From: DASSQJ01 sp963772645
GTDB lineage: Bacteria; Actinomycetota; Actinomycetes; Actinomycetales; Dermatophilaceae
DNA length: 64,000 nt
Assembly (NCBI GenBank): GCA_963772645.1
Contig: CAVYYD010000007.1
Location: 372,001-436,000, forward strand
Direction of reading: 5' to 3'
Part shown: positions 17,243 through 26,759 of the stretch, piece by piece
Numbering within the stretch: position 1 is the stretch's first letter
Layout: every line of letters starts with the position of its first letter
Notes under the pieces: model-generated
The model's input: the letters and a program-made list of their open reading frames with translations, nothing else
What the model was told of the DNA's origin: nothing
Databases searched by the model: none
Translations under genes and position numbers: made by a program

Positions 17243-18223
17243 TCAGCCCTCGAGCATGTCCGGGGTGAGCACGGCCTCGGTGTTGGGGACGCCCTCGTCG
17301 GCGGCCCGCTTGTCGGCCATCGCGAGCAGTCGCCGGATGCGTCCGGCGACCGCGTCCTTGGTCATCGGGGGGCTGGCGAGCTGGCCGAGCTCCTCGAGGG
17401 AGGCCTGCTTGTGGGTGACCCTCAGCTCGCCGGCCTCCTTGAGGTGGTCGGGCACCTCGTCGCCGAGGATCTCCAGCGCCCGCTCGACGCGGGCCCCCGC
17501 CGCGACGGCGGCACGCGCCGAGCGGCGCAGGTTGGCGTCGTCGAAGTTGGCGAGCCGGTTGGCGGTGGCCCGTACCTCGCGGCGGATGCGGCGCTCCTCC
17601 CAGGCGAGGACGGCGTCGTGGGCACCGAGCCGGGTGAGCATGGCGCCGATGGCGTCGCCGTCGCGGATGACGACCCGGTCGACCCCGCGGACCTCCCGCG
17701 CCTTGGCCTGGATCCCCATCCGCCGGGCGGCGCCGACGAGGGCCAGGGCCGCCTCCGGCCCCGGGCAGGTGATCTCGAGGGCGGAGGAGCGGCCCGGCTC
17801 GGTCAGCGAGCCGTGTGCGAGGAAGGCTCCGCGCCAGGCGGCCTCGGCGTCGCAGACCGAGCCGCTGACCACCTTGGCGGGCAGCCCCCGGACCGGGCGG
17901 CCGCGGCTGTCGATGAGCCCGGTCTGCCGGGCGAGCGACTCGCCGTCCTGGACCACCCGTACGACGTACCGGCTGCCCTTGCGCAGGCCACCGGCCGCGA
18001 GGACGAGCACCTCGGGGGTGTGCCCGTAGACCTCCGCGAGCTCACGCCGCAGCCGCCGCGCCGCGTTGGCCGTGTCGAGCTCGGCCTCCACGACGATCCG
18101 TCCCCCGATGATGTGCAGTCCCCCGGCGAACCTCAGCGTCGCGGCGACCTCGGCCTTGCGGCAGCACGGCTTCGTCACGGCGTGCCTGCTCAGCTCGTCC
18201 TTCACCTTCGCCGTCATCGCCAT
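17243..18223 (-). CDS. whiA: DNA-binding protein WhiA
   Basis: Sporulation/cell-division transcription regulator family, conserved in Gram-positive bacteria; a LAGLIDADG-homing-endonuclease-like domain joined to a helix-turn-helix. The 326-residue product shows the N-terminal MAMTAKVKDELSRH, LRFAGGLHIIGGR, the highly conserved AAWRGAFLAHGSLTEPGRSS, and the C-terminal DNA-binding part with RLANFDDANLRRS and SLEELGQLASPPMTKDAV. ATG 18223 is preferred because GGCAGG lies 9 bases upstream; ATGs at 18232 and 18217 are alternatives. It is last in uvrC-rapZ-yvcK-whiA, 20 bases after yvcK. Confidence 0.96.
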   Translation of the reverse strand: MAMTAKVKDELSRHAVTKPCCRKAEVAATLRFAGGLHIIGGRIVVEAELDTANAARRLRRELAEVYGHTPEVLVLAAGGLRKGSRYVVRVVQDGESLARQTGLIDSRGRPVRGLPAKVVSGSVCDAEAAWRGAFLAHGSLTEPGRSSALEITCPGPEAALALVGAARRMGIQAKAREVRGVDRVVIRDGDAIGAMLTRLGAHDAVLAWEERRIRREVRATANRLANFDDANLRRSARAAVAAGARVERALEILGDEVPDHLKEAGELRVTHKQASLEELGQLASPPMTKDAVAGRIRRLLAMADKRAADEGVPNTEAVLTPDMLEG

Positions 18224-18243
18224 GCCGGTCATCCTGCCACGCG

Positions 18244-19200
18244 TCACCGGGGGTTCGGCGCGGCGTGGAGGACGTCCCGCAGGGCCGCCGCGTAGCGCAG
18301 CGGGTCGTGCGCGCCGGGGCGGTCGCGGCGGGCCACCGGCACGACGTGGAGGTGCGCGCCGAAGGCCGCGCAGCGCTCGGCGAGGGCCCTCTCGTCGTCG
18401 ACGACGGCCGGGTCGGCGAGGACCGCGTCCAGCCGGAGGCCGGGGGCGAGCGCGGCGAAGCTCTCGAGGTGGCGCTCGGCGCTGAAGCCCGCCGTCTCGC
18501 CGGTGCCCGGGTCGAGGTTGAGTACGAGGAGGCGCCCGGCCCGGGTGACCTCCAGCGCCTCGCGCACCTCGGGGACGAGGAGGTGGGTCATCACCGAGGT
18601 GAACCACGAGCCAGGGCCGAGCACCACCCAGTCGGCGCTGCGGATCGCGGCCACCGACTCCGGGTAGGCCGGTGGGTCGCTCGGGACCAGCCGCACCGTC
18701 TGCACGGTGCCGGGGGTGACCGCCACCTCGGCCTGGCCACGGACGACGGTCAGCGCCTGCGGGGCCTCCGGGTCGACCCCGCTGACCTCGGCCTCGATGT
18801 CGAGCGGGACCGCGGCCATCGGCAGCACCCGGCCCCGGGCCTGGAGGAGGCTGCCGACGAGGTCGAGCCCGGCGACGGGGTCCTCGTGGAGCTCCCAGAG
18901 GGCGACGATGAGCAGGTTGCCGAGCGCGTGGCCGCCGAGCGGGCCGTCCCCGGCGAACCGGTGCTGGAGCACGTCGCGCCAGGTGTGCCCCCACTCCGTC
19001 TCCGAGCACAGGGCGGCCAGGGCCATCCGCAGGTCCCCCGGCGGCAGCACCCCGAACTCCTCGCGCAGCCGCCCGCTCGACCCGCCGTCGTCGGCGACGG
19101 TGACGATCGCGGTGATCTCGTCGGTGACGTAGCGCAGCGCGGTGAGCGTGGCGGAGAGGCCGTGGCCGCCGCCGAGGGCCGCGACGACGGGGCCGGTCAT
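18244..19200 (-). CDS. yvcK: YvcK family protein (CofD-like, gluconeogenesis factor)
   Basis: Cytosolic UDP-sugar-binding protein needed in relatives for normal cell-wall synthesis on gluconeogenic carbon; similar in fold to the F420-pathway enzyme CofD but not that enzyme. The 318-residue product begins MTGPVVAALGGGHGLSATL, the nucleotide-binding start of the family. It continues with IVTVADDGGSSGRLR, LPPGDLRMALAAL, GHALGNLLI and VLGPGSWFTSVMTHLL. The ATG overlaps the rapZ stop by four bases. The neighbours rapZ and whiA are the standard companions. Confidence 0.95.
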   Translation of the reverse strand: MTGPVVAALGGGHGLSATLTALRYVTDEITAIVTVADDGGSSGRLREEFGVLPPGDLRMALAALCSETEWGHTWRDVLQHRFAGDGPLGGHALGNLLIVALWELHEDPVAGLDLVGSLLQARGRVLPMAAVPLDIEAEVSGVDPEAPQALTVVRGQAEVAVTPGTVQTVRLVPSDPPAYPESVAAIRSADWVVLGPGSWFTSVMTHLLVPEVREALEVTRAGRLLVLNLDPGTGETAGFSAERHLESFAALAPGLRLDAVLADPAVVDDERALAERCAAFGAHLHVVPVARRDRPGAHDPLRYAAALRDVLHAAPNPR

Positions 19201-20099
19201 TCGCGGCCCAGGTCGCGGTGGACGACGAAGGTGGCGACCCCGTCGCCGGCGAGCCGGGCGGCCAGCGCCTCGGCGACGGCCACCGACCGGTGCTTGCCGC
19301 CGGTGCAGCCGACGGCGAGGGTGGCGTAGCGACGGCCCTCGCGGACGTACCCCGCGGTGACCGGCCGCATCAGCGCGACGACGCCGTCGACGAACTCGTC
19401 CGCGCCCTCCTGGGCCATGACGAACTCGGCGACCGGCCCGTCGACACCGGTGAGCTGGCGCAGCTCGGGGACCCAGTAGGGGTTGGGCAGGAACCGCATG
19501 TCGACGACGAAGTCGGCGTCCAGCGGCACGCCGTACTTGAAGCCGAAGGACATGATGGCCAGCCGCAGGCGCGGCCCGCTCGAGCCGCCGACGAGCGGGG
19601 TCAGCTTCCGCCGCAGCTGGTGGACGTTGAGGCCGGAGGTGTCGATGACGACCTGGGCGTCGGCCCGCAGGTCGCCGAGCAGGGCGCGTTCGGCCTGGAT
19701 GCCGTCGAGCAGCCGCCCCTCCCCCTGCAGCGGGTGCGGACGCCGAACGCTCTCGAACCGGCGGACCAGCGACTCGTCGGTCGCGTCGAGGAAGATCAGG
19801 TGCGGGGACCAGCCGGTGTCGCGCAGGGCCGCGAGGCCGGCGCGGAGCTCGCTGGTGAAGGGCCGGGCCCGCACGTCGACGACCGCGGCGATCTTCAGGT
19901 CGGGGGTGCCGCCGTCGCGCGCCCGGGTGGCCAGCTCGGCCATCGCCGGGATCAGCTGCGGGGGCAGGTTGTCGACGACGTACCACCCGTGGTCCTCGAG
20001 CACGTTGGCGGCGGTCGAGCGGCCGGCACCGCTCATCCCGGTGACGATGACGAAGTCCGCGTCGGCGCGGGCGTCCGGGGCGGGCGTGGTCTCGGTCAC
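19197..20099 (-). CDS. rapZ: RNase adapter/nucleotide-binding protein RapZ
   Basis: P-loop protein of the RapZ/YvcJ family. In E. coli it controls glucosamine-6-phosphate synthase through small RNAs; in actinobacteria its partner is not settled. The 300-residue protein has Walker A GMSGAGRST at residues 21-29, with Arg for the usual Lys as often seen in this family. It is followed by VLEDHGWYVVDNLPPQL, FLDATDESLVRRF and PLQGEGRLLDGI. The C-terminal GCTGGKHRSV is also conserved. The GTG overlaps the uvrC stop and the stop overlaps the yvcK start. Confidence 0.95.
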   Translation of the reverse strand: MTETTPAPDARADADFVIVTGMSGAGRSTAANVLEDHGWYVVDNLPPQLIPAMAELATRARDGGTPDLKIAAVVDVRARPFTSELRAGLAALRDTGWSPHLIFLDATDESLVRRFESVRRPHPLQGEGRLLDGIQAERALLGDLRADAQVVIDTSGLNVHQLRRKLTPLVGGSSGPRLRLAIMSFGFKYGVPLDADFVVDMRFLPNPYWVPELRQLTGVDGPVAEFVMAQEGADEFVDGVVALMRPVTAGYVREGRRYATLAVGCTGGKHRSVAVAEALAARLAGDGVATFVVHRDLGRE

Positions 20100-22042
20100 G
20101 GGGCGCCTTCCTCCTCGACGACCTCGCCGGTGGCGAGGTTGACGGCGGGCGTCTGCTCGCCGGAGGCCAACTCTGCCGCAACGACCGCTGCCAGCGCAGG
20201 CCCGATGCCCGGCACGCCGGCGAGCTCCTCGACGGTGGCCGACCGCATCCGGCGGACCGAGCCGAAGTGCCGGTGCAGGGCCTTGCGCCGCTTCTCGCCG
20301 AGGCCCGGGATGCCGTCGAGGGCGCTGGCCGTCATCGCCCGCGAGCGGCGCTGGCGGTGGAAGGTGATGGCGAAGCGGTGGGCCTCGTCACGCAGCCGCT
20401 GGAGGAGGTAGAGGCCCTCGCTGGTCCGGGCCATGACCACGGGGTGGCCCTCCCCCGGGACCCAGACCTCCTCGAGCCGCTTGGCCAGCCCGACGACGGC
20501 GACGTCGACGACGCCGACCTCCTCGAGGGCGCGGGCGGCGGCGTTGACCTGGGGCAGGCCGCCGTCGACGACGACCAGGCCGGGGCGGTAGGCGAACCTC
20601 GCCGGCGTGCCGCTCTCCCGGGCCTCCCGGGCGGACTCCTCGGCCTCCTTCTGGCCGCGGCGGAACCGGCGGGTGAGGACCTCGCGCATCGCTGCGGTGT
20701 CGTCGGTGGCGCCGGTCTCGTCGCCCCGCACGATGAAGCGCCGGTACTCGGACTTGCGGGGCAGCCCGTCCTCGAAGACGACCATCGAGCCGACGACCTG
20801 GGTGCCCTGGACGTGGCTGATGTCGAAGCACTCGATGCGCAGCGGCGCCTCGTCGAGGTCGAGGGCCTCCTGGAGCTGTTGGAGGGCCTGGCTGCGGGTG
20901 GTGAGGTCGCCGGCCCGGGTGACCTTGTGCCGGGCCAGGCTCTGGGTGGCGTTGCGGGCGACGGTCTCCATCAGGGTTCGCTTGTCGCCGCGGCGGGGGA
21001 CGCGCAGGTCGACCCGGTGTCCGCGGATGCCGGCCAGCCAGGCCGAGAGGGCCTCGGCGTCGTCGGGCAGCACCGGGACGAGGACCTCGCGGGGCACGCC
21101 GTCGCTGGACTCGCCGCCGTAGACCTGCTGGAGCAGGTGCTCGACGACCTCCGCGGTGGTCTCGGCGTCGCGCTCGGCCACCCAGCCGCGCTGGCCCCGG
21201 ACCCGGCCGCCACGGACGTGGAAGAGCTGCACCGCGACCTCGAGCTCGTCCTCGGCGAGGCCGAACACGTCGGCGTCGGTGGCGTCGGGCAGGACCACGG
21301 CGGACTTCTCGAGGACCCGCTCGAGGGCGCCGATGTCGTCGCGGATCCGCGCGGCCCGCTCGTAGTCGAGCTCGGTGGCCGCCGCCCTCATCTCACCGGT
21401 CATCCGGGTGAGGAAGCGACCGCTCTCGCCGGCCATGAAGTCGCAGAAGTCCTCGGCGATGGCGCGGTGGTGCGCGGCGTCGACCCGGCCGACGCACGGC
21501 GCACTGCACTTGTCGATGTACCCGAGCAGGCACGGCCGCCCGACCTGGCCGGCCCGCGTGAACACCCCGGTGGAGCAGGTGCGCATCGGGAACACCCGCA
21601 TCGCCAGGTCGAGGGTCTCGCGGATCGCCCACGCGTGGGCGTACGGGCCGAAGTAGCGGGTGCCCTTGCGCTTTGCCCCGCGCATCACCATGGCCCGCGG
21701 GAACTCCTCCCCCATCGTCACCGCGAGGTACGGGTAGGACTTGTCGTCCCGGTACCGGACGTTGAACCGGGGGTCGAACTCCTTGATCCAGGCGTACTCC
21801 AGCTGCAGCGCCTCGACCTCGGTGGAGACCACGGTCCACTCGACGCTCGCGCCGGTGCGCACCATCGTCGCCGTCCGGTGGTGCAGGGCCGCGAGGTCCT
21901 GGAAGTAGGAGGAGAGCCGCGCCCGCAGGTTCTTGGCCTTGCCGACGTAGATGACGCGGCCCTCGGCGTCCCGGAACCGGTAGACGCCGGGGTCGGTCGG
22001 GATCTCGCCGGGCCGGGGGCGGTACGTCGAGGGGTCGGCCAC
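20096..22042 (-). CDS. uvrC: Excinuclease ABC subunit C
   Basis: Makes both incisions in nucleotide excision repair with UvrB. The 648-residue protein has, in order, a GIY-YIG nuclease domain (PGVYRFRDAEGRVIYVGKAKNL, about residues 18-40), a cysteine-containing YIDKCSAPCVGR region, a UVR motif around ELDYERAARIRDDIGALE, an RNase H-like endonuclease domain (ECFDISHVQGTQVVGSMVVF and VVDGGLPQVNAA) and C-terminal helix-hairpin-helix repeats (LDGIPGLGEKRRKAL, LAGVPGIGPALA). The GTG at 22042 is 6 bases after a TAGGGT box, implying a leaderless start. It heads the uvrC-rapZ-yvcK-whiA operon. Confidence 0.97.
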   Translation of the reverse strand: MADPSTYRPRPGEIPTDPGVYRFRDAEGRVIYVGKAKNLRARLSSYFQDLAALHHRTATMVRTGASVEWTVVSTEVEALQLEYAWIKEFDPRFNVRYRDDKSYPYLAVTMGEEFPRAMVMRGAKRKGTRYFGPYAHAWAIRETLDLAMRVFPMRTCSTGVFTRAGQVGRPCLLGYIDKCSAPCVGRVDAAHHRAIAEDFCDFMAGESGRFLTRMTGEMRAAATELDYERAARIRDDIGALERVLEKSAVVLPDATDADVFGLAEDELEVAVQLFHVRGGRVRGQRGWVAERDAETTAEVVEHLLQQVYGGESSDGVPREVLVPVLPDDAEALSAWLAGIRGHRVDLRVPRRGDKRTLMETVARNATQSLARHKVTRAGDLTTRSQALQQLQEALDLDEAPLRIECFDISHVQGTQVVGSMVVFEDGLPRKSEYRRFIVRGDETGATDDTAAMREVLTRRFRRGQKEAEESAREARESGTPARFAYRPGLVVVDGGLPQVNAAARALEEVGVVDVAVVGLAKRLEEVWVPGEGHPVVMARTSEGLYLLQRLRDEAHRFAITFHRQRRSRAMTASALDGIPGLGEKRRKALHRHFGSVRRMRSATVEELAGVPGIGPALAAVVAAELASGEQTPAVNLATGEVVEEEGAP

Positions 22043-22048
22043 CGCCCA

Positions 22049-22054
22049 ACCCTA
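22049..22054 (-). promoter_or_regulatory. -10-like box TAGGGT of uvrC
   Basis: TAGGGT on the minus strand is separated by 6 bases from the uvrC GTG, in the 44-base gap after the Rieske gene. No ribosome-binding site is present, which fits a leaderless mRNA. Confidence 0.5.
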
Positions 22055-22086
22055 AGCCGCGGGCCCGACACGCCGAGCGGGACGGG

Positions 22087-22536
22087 TCAGGTGGTCACCG
22101 TGATCCCGTCCGGGCCCACCGTCACCTTCTTCTCGGGCAGGGGTGCGGTCGCCGGCCCCTGGAGCACCGCACCGGTGGCGATGTCGAACTGGCTGCCGTG
22201 GCAGGGGCAGACGATCGCGCCGCCCTGGACGCCCCCGACGAGGCAGCCCTGGTGGGTGCAGACCGCGGAGAACGCCTTGTAGTCCCCGGCGGTCGGCTGG
22301 GTGACGACGACGCGCAGCGCGTCGTCCACGGTGCCGCCGCCGACCGGCACGTCGGCGGCCTTGACGACCCCGGTGGCCGGGGGGCTCCCGGCGTCCTGGG
22401 CGGCTCCGCCGCCGCCGCACCCGGCGAGGCCGCCCGCACCGGCGACCGCCGCCCCGGCAGCGCCGGCGGCCCGGAGGGTCTCGCGCCGGCTCCAGCGGGT
22501 GCAGGTCGGGGTCACGTCGTGCTGCTCGGTGGTCAT
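22087..22536 (-). CDS. Tat-exported Rieske [2Fe-2S] lipoprotein
   Basis: Small extracytoplasmic Rieske protein, 149 residues. The N-terminus has a twin-arginine motif (SRRETLR, R17-R18), a hydrophobic alanine/glycine stretch and a lipobox LAGC (C40), suggesting Tat export with the cluster already inserted and lipid anchoring. The Rieske ligands are C93 and H95 in CTHQGC and C110 and H113 in CPCHGS; C98 and C112 match the disulfide pair of high-potential Rieske proteins. No cytochrome or dehydrogenase partner is nearby, so its electron partner is unknown. The start is ATG 22536 with GGAAGGACC upstream. Confidence 0.9.
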   Translation of the reverse strand: MTTEQHDVTPTCTRWSRRETLRAAGAAGAAVAGAGGLAGCGGGGAAQDAGSPPATGVVKAADVPVGGGTVDDALRVVVTQPTAGDYKAFSAVCTHQGCLVGGVQGGAIVCPCHGSQFDIATGAVLQGPATAPLPEKKVTVGPDGITVTT

Positions 22537-22677
22537 CGGCGGTCCTTCCGTACGGCGGCGGGGCAGAAGTATCACCGCACCGCCTGTGAGGGCGGGGACC
22601 AGGTCCCGGACCGGGACCCGAGGTAACAACTCGGCACCATCCTCCGGACAGGCCTCGGCAAGGCGGTCCGAGGTCGT

Positions 22678-22683
22678 TACAGT
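22678..22683 (+). promoter_or_regulatory. -10-like box TACAGT upstream of livK
   Basis: TACAGT lies 71 bases before the livK start, giving a predicted transcript start near 22690, at the edge of the 17-base palindrome. No clear -35 hexamer was found. Confidence 0.35.
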
Positions 22684-22690
22684 CCGTCAA

Positions 22691-22707
22691 TGCTCGTCTG
22701 ACGAGCA
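22691..22707. promoter_or_regulatory. 17-base palindrome, candidate operator of the liv operon
   Basis: TGCTCGTCTGACGAGCA has perfect 8-base arms around a single T. It lies between the proposed -10 box and the livK ribosome-binding site, at about +1 to +17, where a bound repressor would block transcription. It could alternatively act as a 5' mRNA hairpin, though the one-base centre makes a tight RNA loop unlikely. Confidence 0.45.
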
Positions 22708-22748
22708 CGAGCACCTTGCTCACAGATCAGCACTTCTCAGGAGGAAAC

Positions 22749-23975
22749 GTGCCCCAGCGTTCCGTGGTTGCCGTTGGCACCTCGCTGCTCGTCGCCTCGC
22801 TCGCGCTGACCGCTTGCGGTACGCGTGGCGGGAGCGACAGCGGGAGCAGCAGCGGCTCCAGCGACAACAAGGTCGCCAAGATCGGCGTCATCTCGCCCCA
22901 GTCCGGCGACCTGTCGGCTCTCGGACTCGGCATCAAGAACTCGGTCGACCTCGCGATCAAGCAGGCCAACGAGTCCGGCGCCATCCCCGGCTGGACCCTC
23001 CAGCTCGAGGTCGGCGACGACCAGGCCACCCCCGACGTCGGCAAGAACGCCGCGACCAAGCTCGCGTCCGACAACCAGGTGGTCGGCGTCGTCGGCACCC
23101 TGAACTCCTCGGTCGCCCAGAGCGTCCAGCCGGTGCTCGCCTCGGCGAACATCGTCATGGTCTCCCCGGCGAACACCAACCCCTCGCTCACCCAGGGCGC
23201 CGACTTCGCCACCGCGCCCAAGCGTGCGTACCCGAACTACTTCCGCACCTGCACGACCGACTCGGTCCAGGGCCCGTTCGCGGCCCGGTACCTCTTCGAG
23301 AAGGCCGGCATCAAGGAGGTCGCGACGGTCCACGACAAGAAGACCTACGGCCAGGGCCTCGTCGAGGCCTTCAGCAAGGAGTTCACCAACCTCGGCGGAA
23401 AGATCGTCGCGGCCGAGACGATCAACCCCGACGACGACAAGTACGACGCCGTCATCAGCAAGATCAAGCCGAGCAACCCCAAGGCCGTCTACTACGGCGG
23501 TGAGTACCCGCAGGCGGGTCCGTTCTCCCAGCAGATGAAGGCCGCCGGCCTCAACGTCCCGCTCATGGGCGGCGACGGCATCTACGCCGCCGACTTCATC
23601 AAGCTCGCGGGCAGCACCGCCGACGGCGACCTCGCCACCTCGGTCGGTGCGCCGATCGACACCCTCCCCTCGGCCAAGGCCTTCGTCGACGCCTACAAGG
23701 CCGCCGGCTACCAGGACGCCTACGGCGCCTACGGTGCCTACGCCTACGACGCCGCGAACGCGATCATCGACGCGCTCAAGGTCTCGCTCAAGGGGGCCGA
23801 CTCGGCCCAGGCCGCGCGCCAGGCCACGATCGACGCGATGGCGAACGTCTCCTTCGACGGTGTCACCGGCAAGGTCGCCTTCGACCAGTACGGCGACACC
23901 ACGTCCAAGGTCCTCACCGTCTACGAGGTCCAGGGCGGGGAGTGGAAGGCGAAGGACACCAGCGAGTTCAAGTGA
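22749..23975 (+). CDS. livK: Branched-chain amino-acid ABC transporter substrate-binding lipoprotein
   Basis: Type I periplasmic-binding-fold receptor for a LivKHMGF-type importer. The 408-residue product has a signal peptide ending in lipobox LTAC, then a Gly/Ser-rich linker, then the binding domain. Family hallmarks are KIGVISPQSGDLSALGLGIKN, GWTLQLEVGDDQATPDVG, VVGVVGTLNSSVAQSV and NYFRTCTTDSVQGP. The GTG at 22749 has AGGAGG 4-5 bases upstream. A strong hairpin follows, so livK is probably made in excess over the membrane parts. Ligand could be branched-chain amino acids or another amino acid or amide; sequence alone does not decide. Confidence 0.92.
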   Translation: MPQRSVVAVGTSLLVASLALTACGTRGGSDSGSSSGSSDNKVAKIGVISPQSGDLSALGLGIKNSVDLAIKQANESGAIPGWTLQLEVGDDQATPDVGKNAATKLASDNQVVGVVGTLNSSVAQSVQPVLASANIVMVSPANTNPSLTQGADFATAPKRAYPNYFRTCTTDSVQGPFAARYLFEKAGIKEVATVHDKKTYGQGLVEAFSKEFTNLGGKIVAAETINPDDDKYDAVISKIKPSNPKAVYYGGEYPQAGPFSQQMKAAGLNVPLMGGDGIYAADFIKLAGSTADGDLATSVGAPIDTLPSAKAFVDAYKAAGYQDAYGAYGAYAYDAANAIIDALKVSLKGADSAQAARQATIDAMANVSFDGVTGKVAFDQYGDTTSKVLTVYEVQGGEWKAKDTSEFK

Positions 23976-24004
23976 CGAACCGTTGACGGTCCAGCCGTGA
24001 CGAG

Positions 24005-24038
24005 ACGGCGGGGGTGGCAGGTCGGCCACCCCCGCCGT
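24005..24038 (+). terminator. Terminator/attenuator hairpin between livK and livH
   Basis: Perfect 14-base inverted repeat ACGGCGGGGGTGGC / GCCACCCCCGCCGT around a 6-base loop, 29 bases after the livK stop, followed by TCGCGTC. It probably ends most livK transcripts and lets some continue into livHMGF. Confidence 0.8.
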
Positions 24039-24095
24039 TCGCGTCCCGGACGGCCGGTCGACCGTGTGCTGGTTCGTGTGGCGCACGTCACCCGC

Positions 24096-24101
24096 TAGTC
24101 T
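24096..24101 (+). promoter_or_regulatory. -10-like box TAGTCT upstream of livH
   Basis: TAGTCT lies 40 bases before livH, with TTCGTG 17 bases further upstream as a possible -35. It could give livHMGF its own promoter behind the livK terminator. Confidence 0.4.
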
Positions 24102-24141
24102 CCCCCCAGCCACTCGCTCGACCACCCCCTAGGAGGCCGTG

Positions 24142-25076
<935 letters not shown>

Positions 25077-25080
<4 letters not shown>

Positions 25081-26759
25081 GCAGGTTCGACTTCCCGGAC
25101 TCGGTCCGGGACCAGCACGGCGGCAAGGCGGCGCTCGTCGCGCTCGCGGGCGGTGTGCTGCTCCTGGTCAGCGGGCTGCTGTCGTGGAGCTACGACGACC
25201 GCATCCTCGGCGACATCTCGCCCCGCCTCAACCCCGCCGGGATCCAGGTCTACGCGATGGCCTTCGGCGCCGGCGCGATCCTCCTCGGACTCCTGCTCCG
25301 GCGCCGCCCCGCGTGGCTCGACCCCGGCCGGGGCCTGCGGGTGCTCGGCATCGGCGCGGTCGTCTTCACGCTCATCGCCCTGCTCGCCGTCGCGGTCGAG
25401 GCCGGTGGGCTGGTCAACGCCAACGAGGGCGTCTGGGTCGCGCTCGTCGGCGCCGTCGCCGTGGCGGTGGCCGGGCGGCTGGCACCGCCGGTCGAGGTCG
25501 ACGTCCGCACCTGGCCACGGCTGCCCTCCTGGGGCGAGATCCTGGTCATCGCCGGGATCATGGCGGTCGTCCTCTTCGTCACCGCCTACACCCTCGGGCT
25601 CGACGACGCCGGAACCTTCGGGGCCCTCCTGACGACCCTCATCGGCGTCGTCGTCGGGCTCGCGGCGGCCGGCTACTCCGACTACGTCGGGTTCATCGGG
25701 GCGAACAACCGGCGGGTGCTCATCATCTCCGCCTTCATCGTCGCGTTCCTCTTCCCGTTCACCCAGAACGGCTCGAGCGCGAACATGTCCATCGCCACCC
25801 AGATCCTCGTGTTCGCCGCGACCGCCCTCGGGCTGAACATCGTCGTCGGCCTCGCCGGGCTGCTCGACCTCGGGTACATCGCCTTCCTCGGGACCGGCGC
25901 CTACGTCGGCGCCATGCTCTCCCAGTCGGCGTTCGCGACGATCGGGGTGAAGCCGCCGTTCCTCGTCGTCATGCTCCTCGGGATGGCGGTGGCCGCGACC
26001 TTCGGCCTGGTCATCGGGTCGCCGACCCTGCGGGTCTCCGGTGACTACCTCGCCATCGTCACCCTCGGCTTCGGGGAGATCTTCCGCCTCGCGATGTTCA
26101 ACCTCGACGGCAACAACGGCCCCGACCTCACCAACGGGCCGAACGGCATCCCCGGCATCCCCGACCTGCAGATCGGGTCGTTCAACTTCGGGGACACGCA
26201 CACCGTGCTCGGCATCCCGCTCGACAAGTTCAGCAACTACTACTTCCTGCTGCTGTGCCTCGTCGCCTTCGTCATCCTCGTCTTCGTGCGGCTCAACAAC
26301 AGCCGGCTCGGGCGGGGCTGGGTGGCGATCCGCGAGGACGAGCGCGCCGCCGAGGCGATGGGCGTCAACACCTTCGGCCTCAAGCTCCTCGCGTTCGCCG
26401 TCGGCGCCTCGCTGGCCGGCCTCGCCGGGACGATCAAGGCCCACGTCGACACCTCGGTGACCCCCGACCAGTTCATCTTCCTCGAGTCCGCCTTCCTCCT
26501 CGCCGCCGTCGTCCTCGGCGGCATGGGGACGGTCACCGGCGTCCTCGTCGGTGCCACCATCCTCAAGCTGCTCCCCGAGAAGCTGCGCCAGGTCAACGAG
26601 TACCGGCTGCTCGCCTTCGGCATCCTCCTCGTCCTCATGATGCGGTTCCGGCCGGAGGGGCTGGTGCCGTCCAAGCGGCGCCAGCTCGAGTTCCACAGGA
26701 CCGACGAGCACCTCAGCGAGCTCGCCGAGTCCGAGCACCTCCAGGAGGCGTCGAAGTGA
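25077..26759 (+). CDS. livM: Branched-chain amino-acid ABC transporter permease LivM with N-terminal membrane extension
   Basis: Second membrane subunit. At 560 residues it is much longer than the roughly 320-420 of classical LivM. The conserved LivM core begins near residue 210 (RVLIISAFIVAFLFPF) and includes ALGLNIVVGLAGLLDLGYIAFLGTGAY, SPTLRVSGDYLAIVTLGFGEIFR, the coupling loop IREDERAAEAMGVNTFGLKL and VVLGGMGTVTGVLVGA. The first 205 residues add about six further hydrophobic helices. Extended LivM proteins are, as I recall, common in actinobacteria. The ATG overlaps livH and the stop overlaps livG. Confidence 0.94.
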
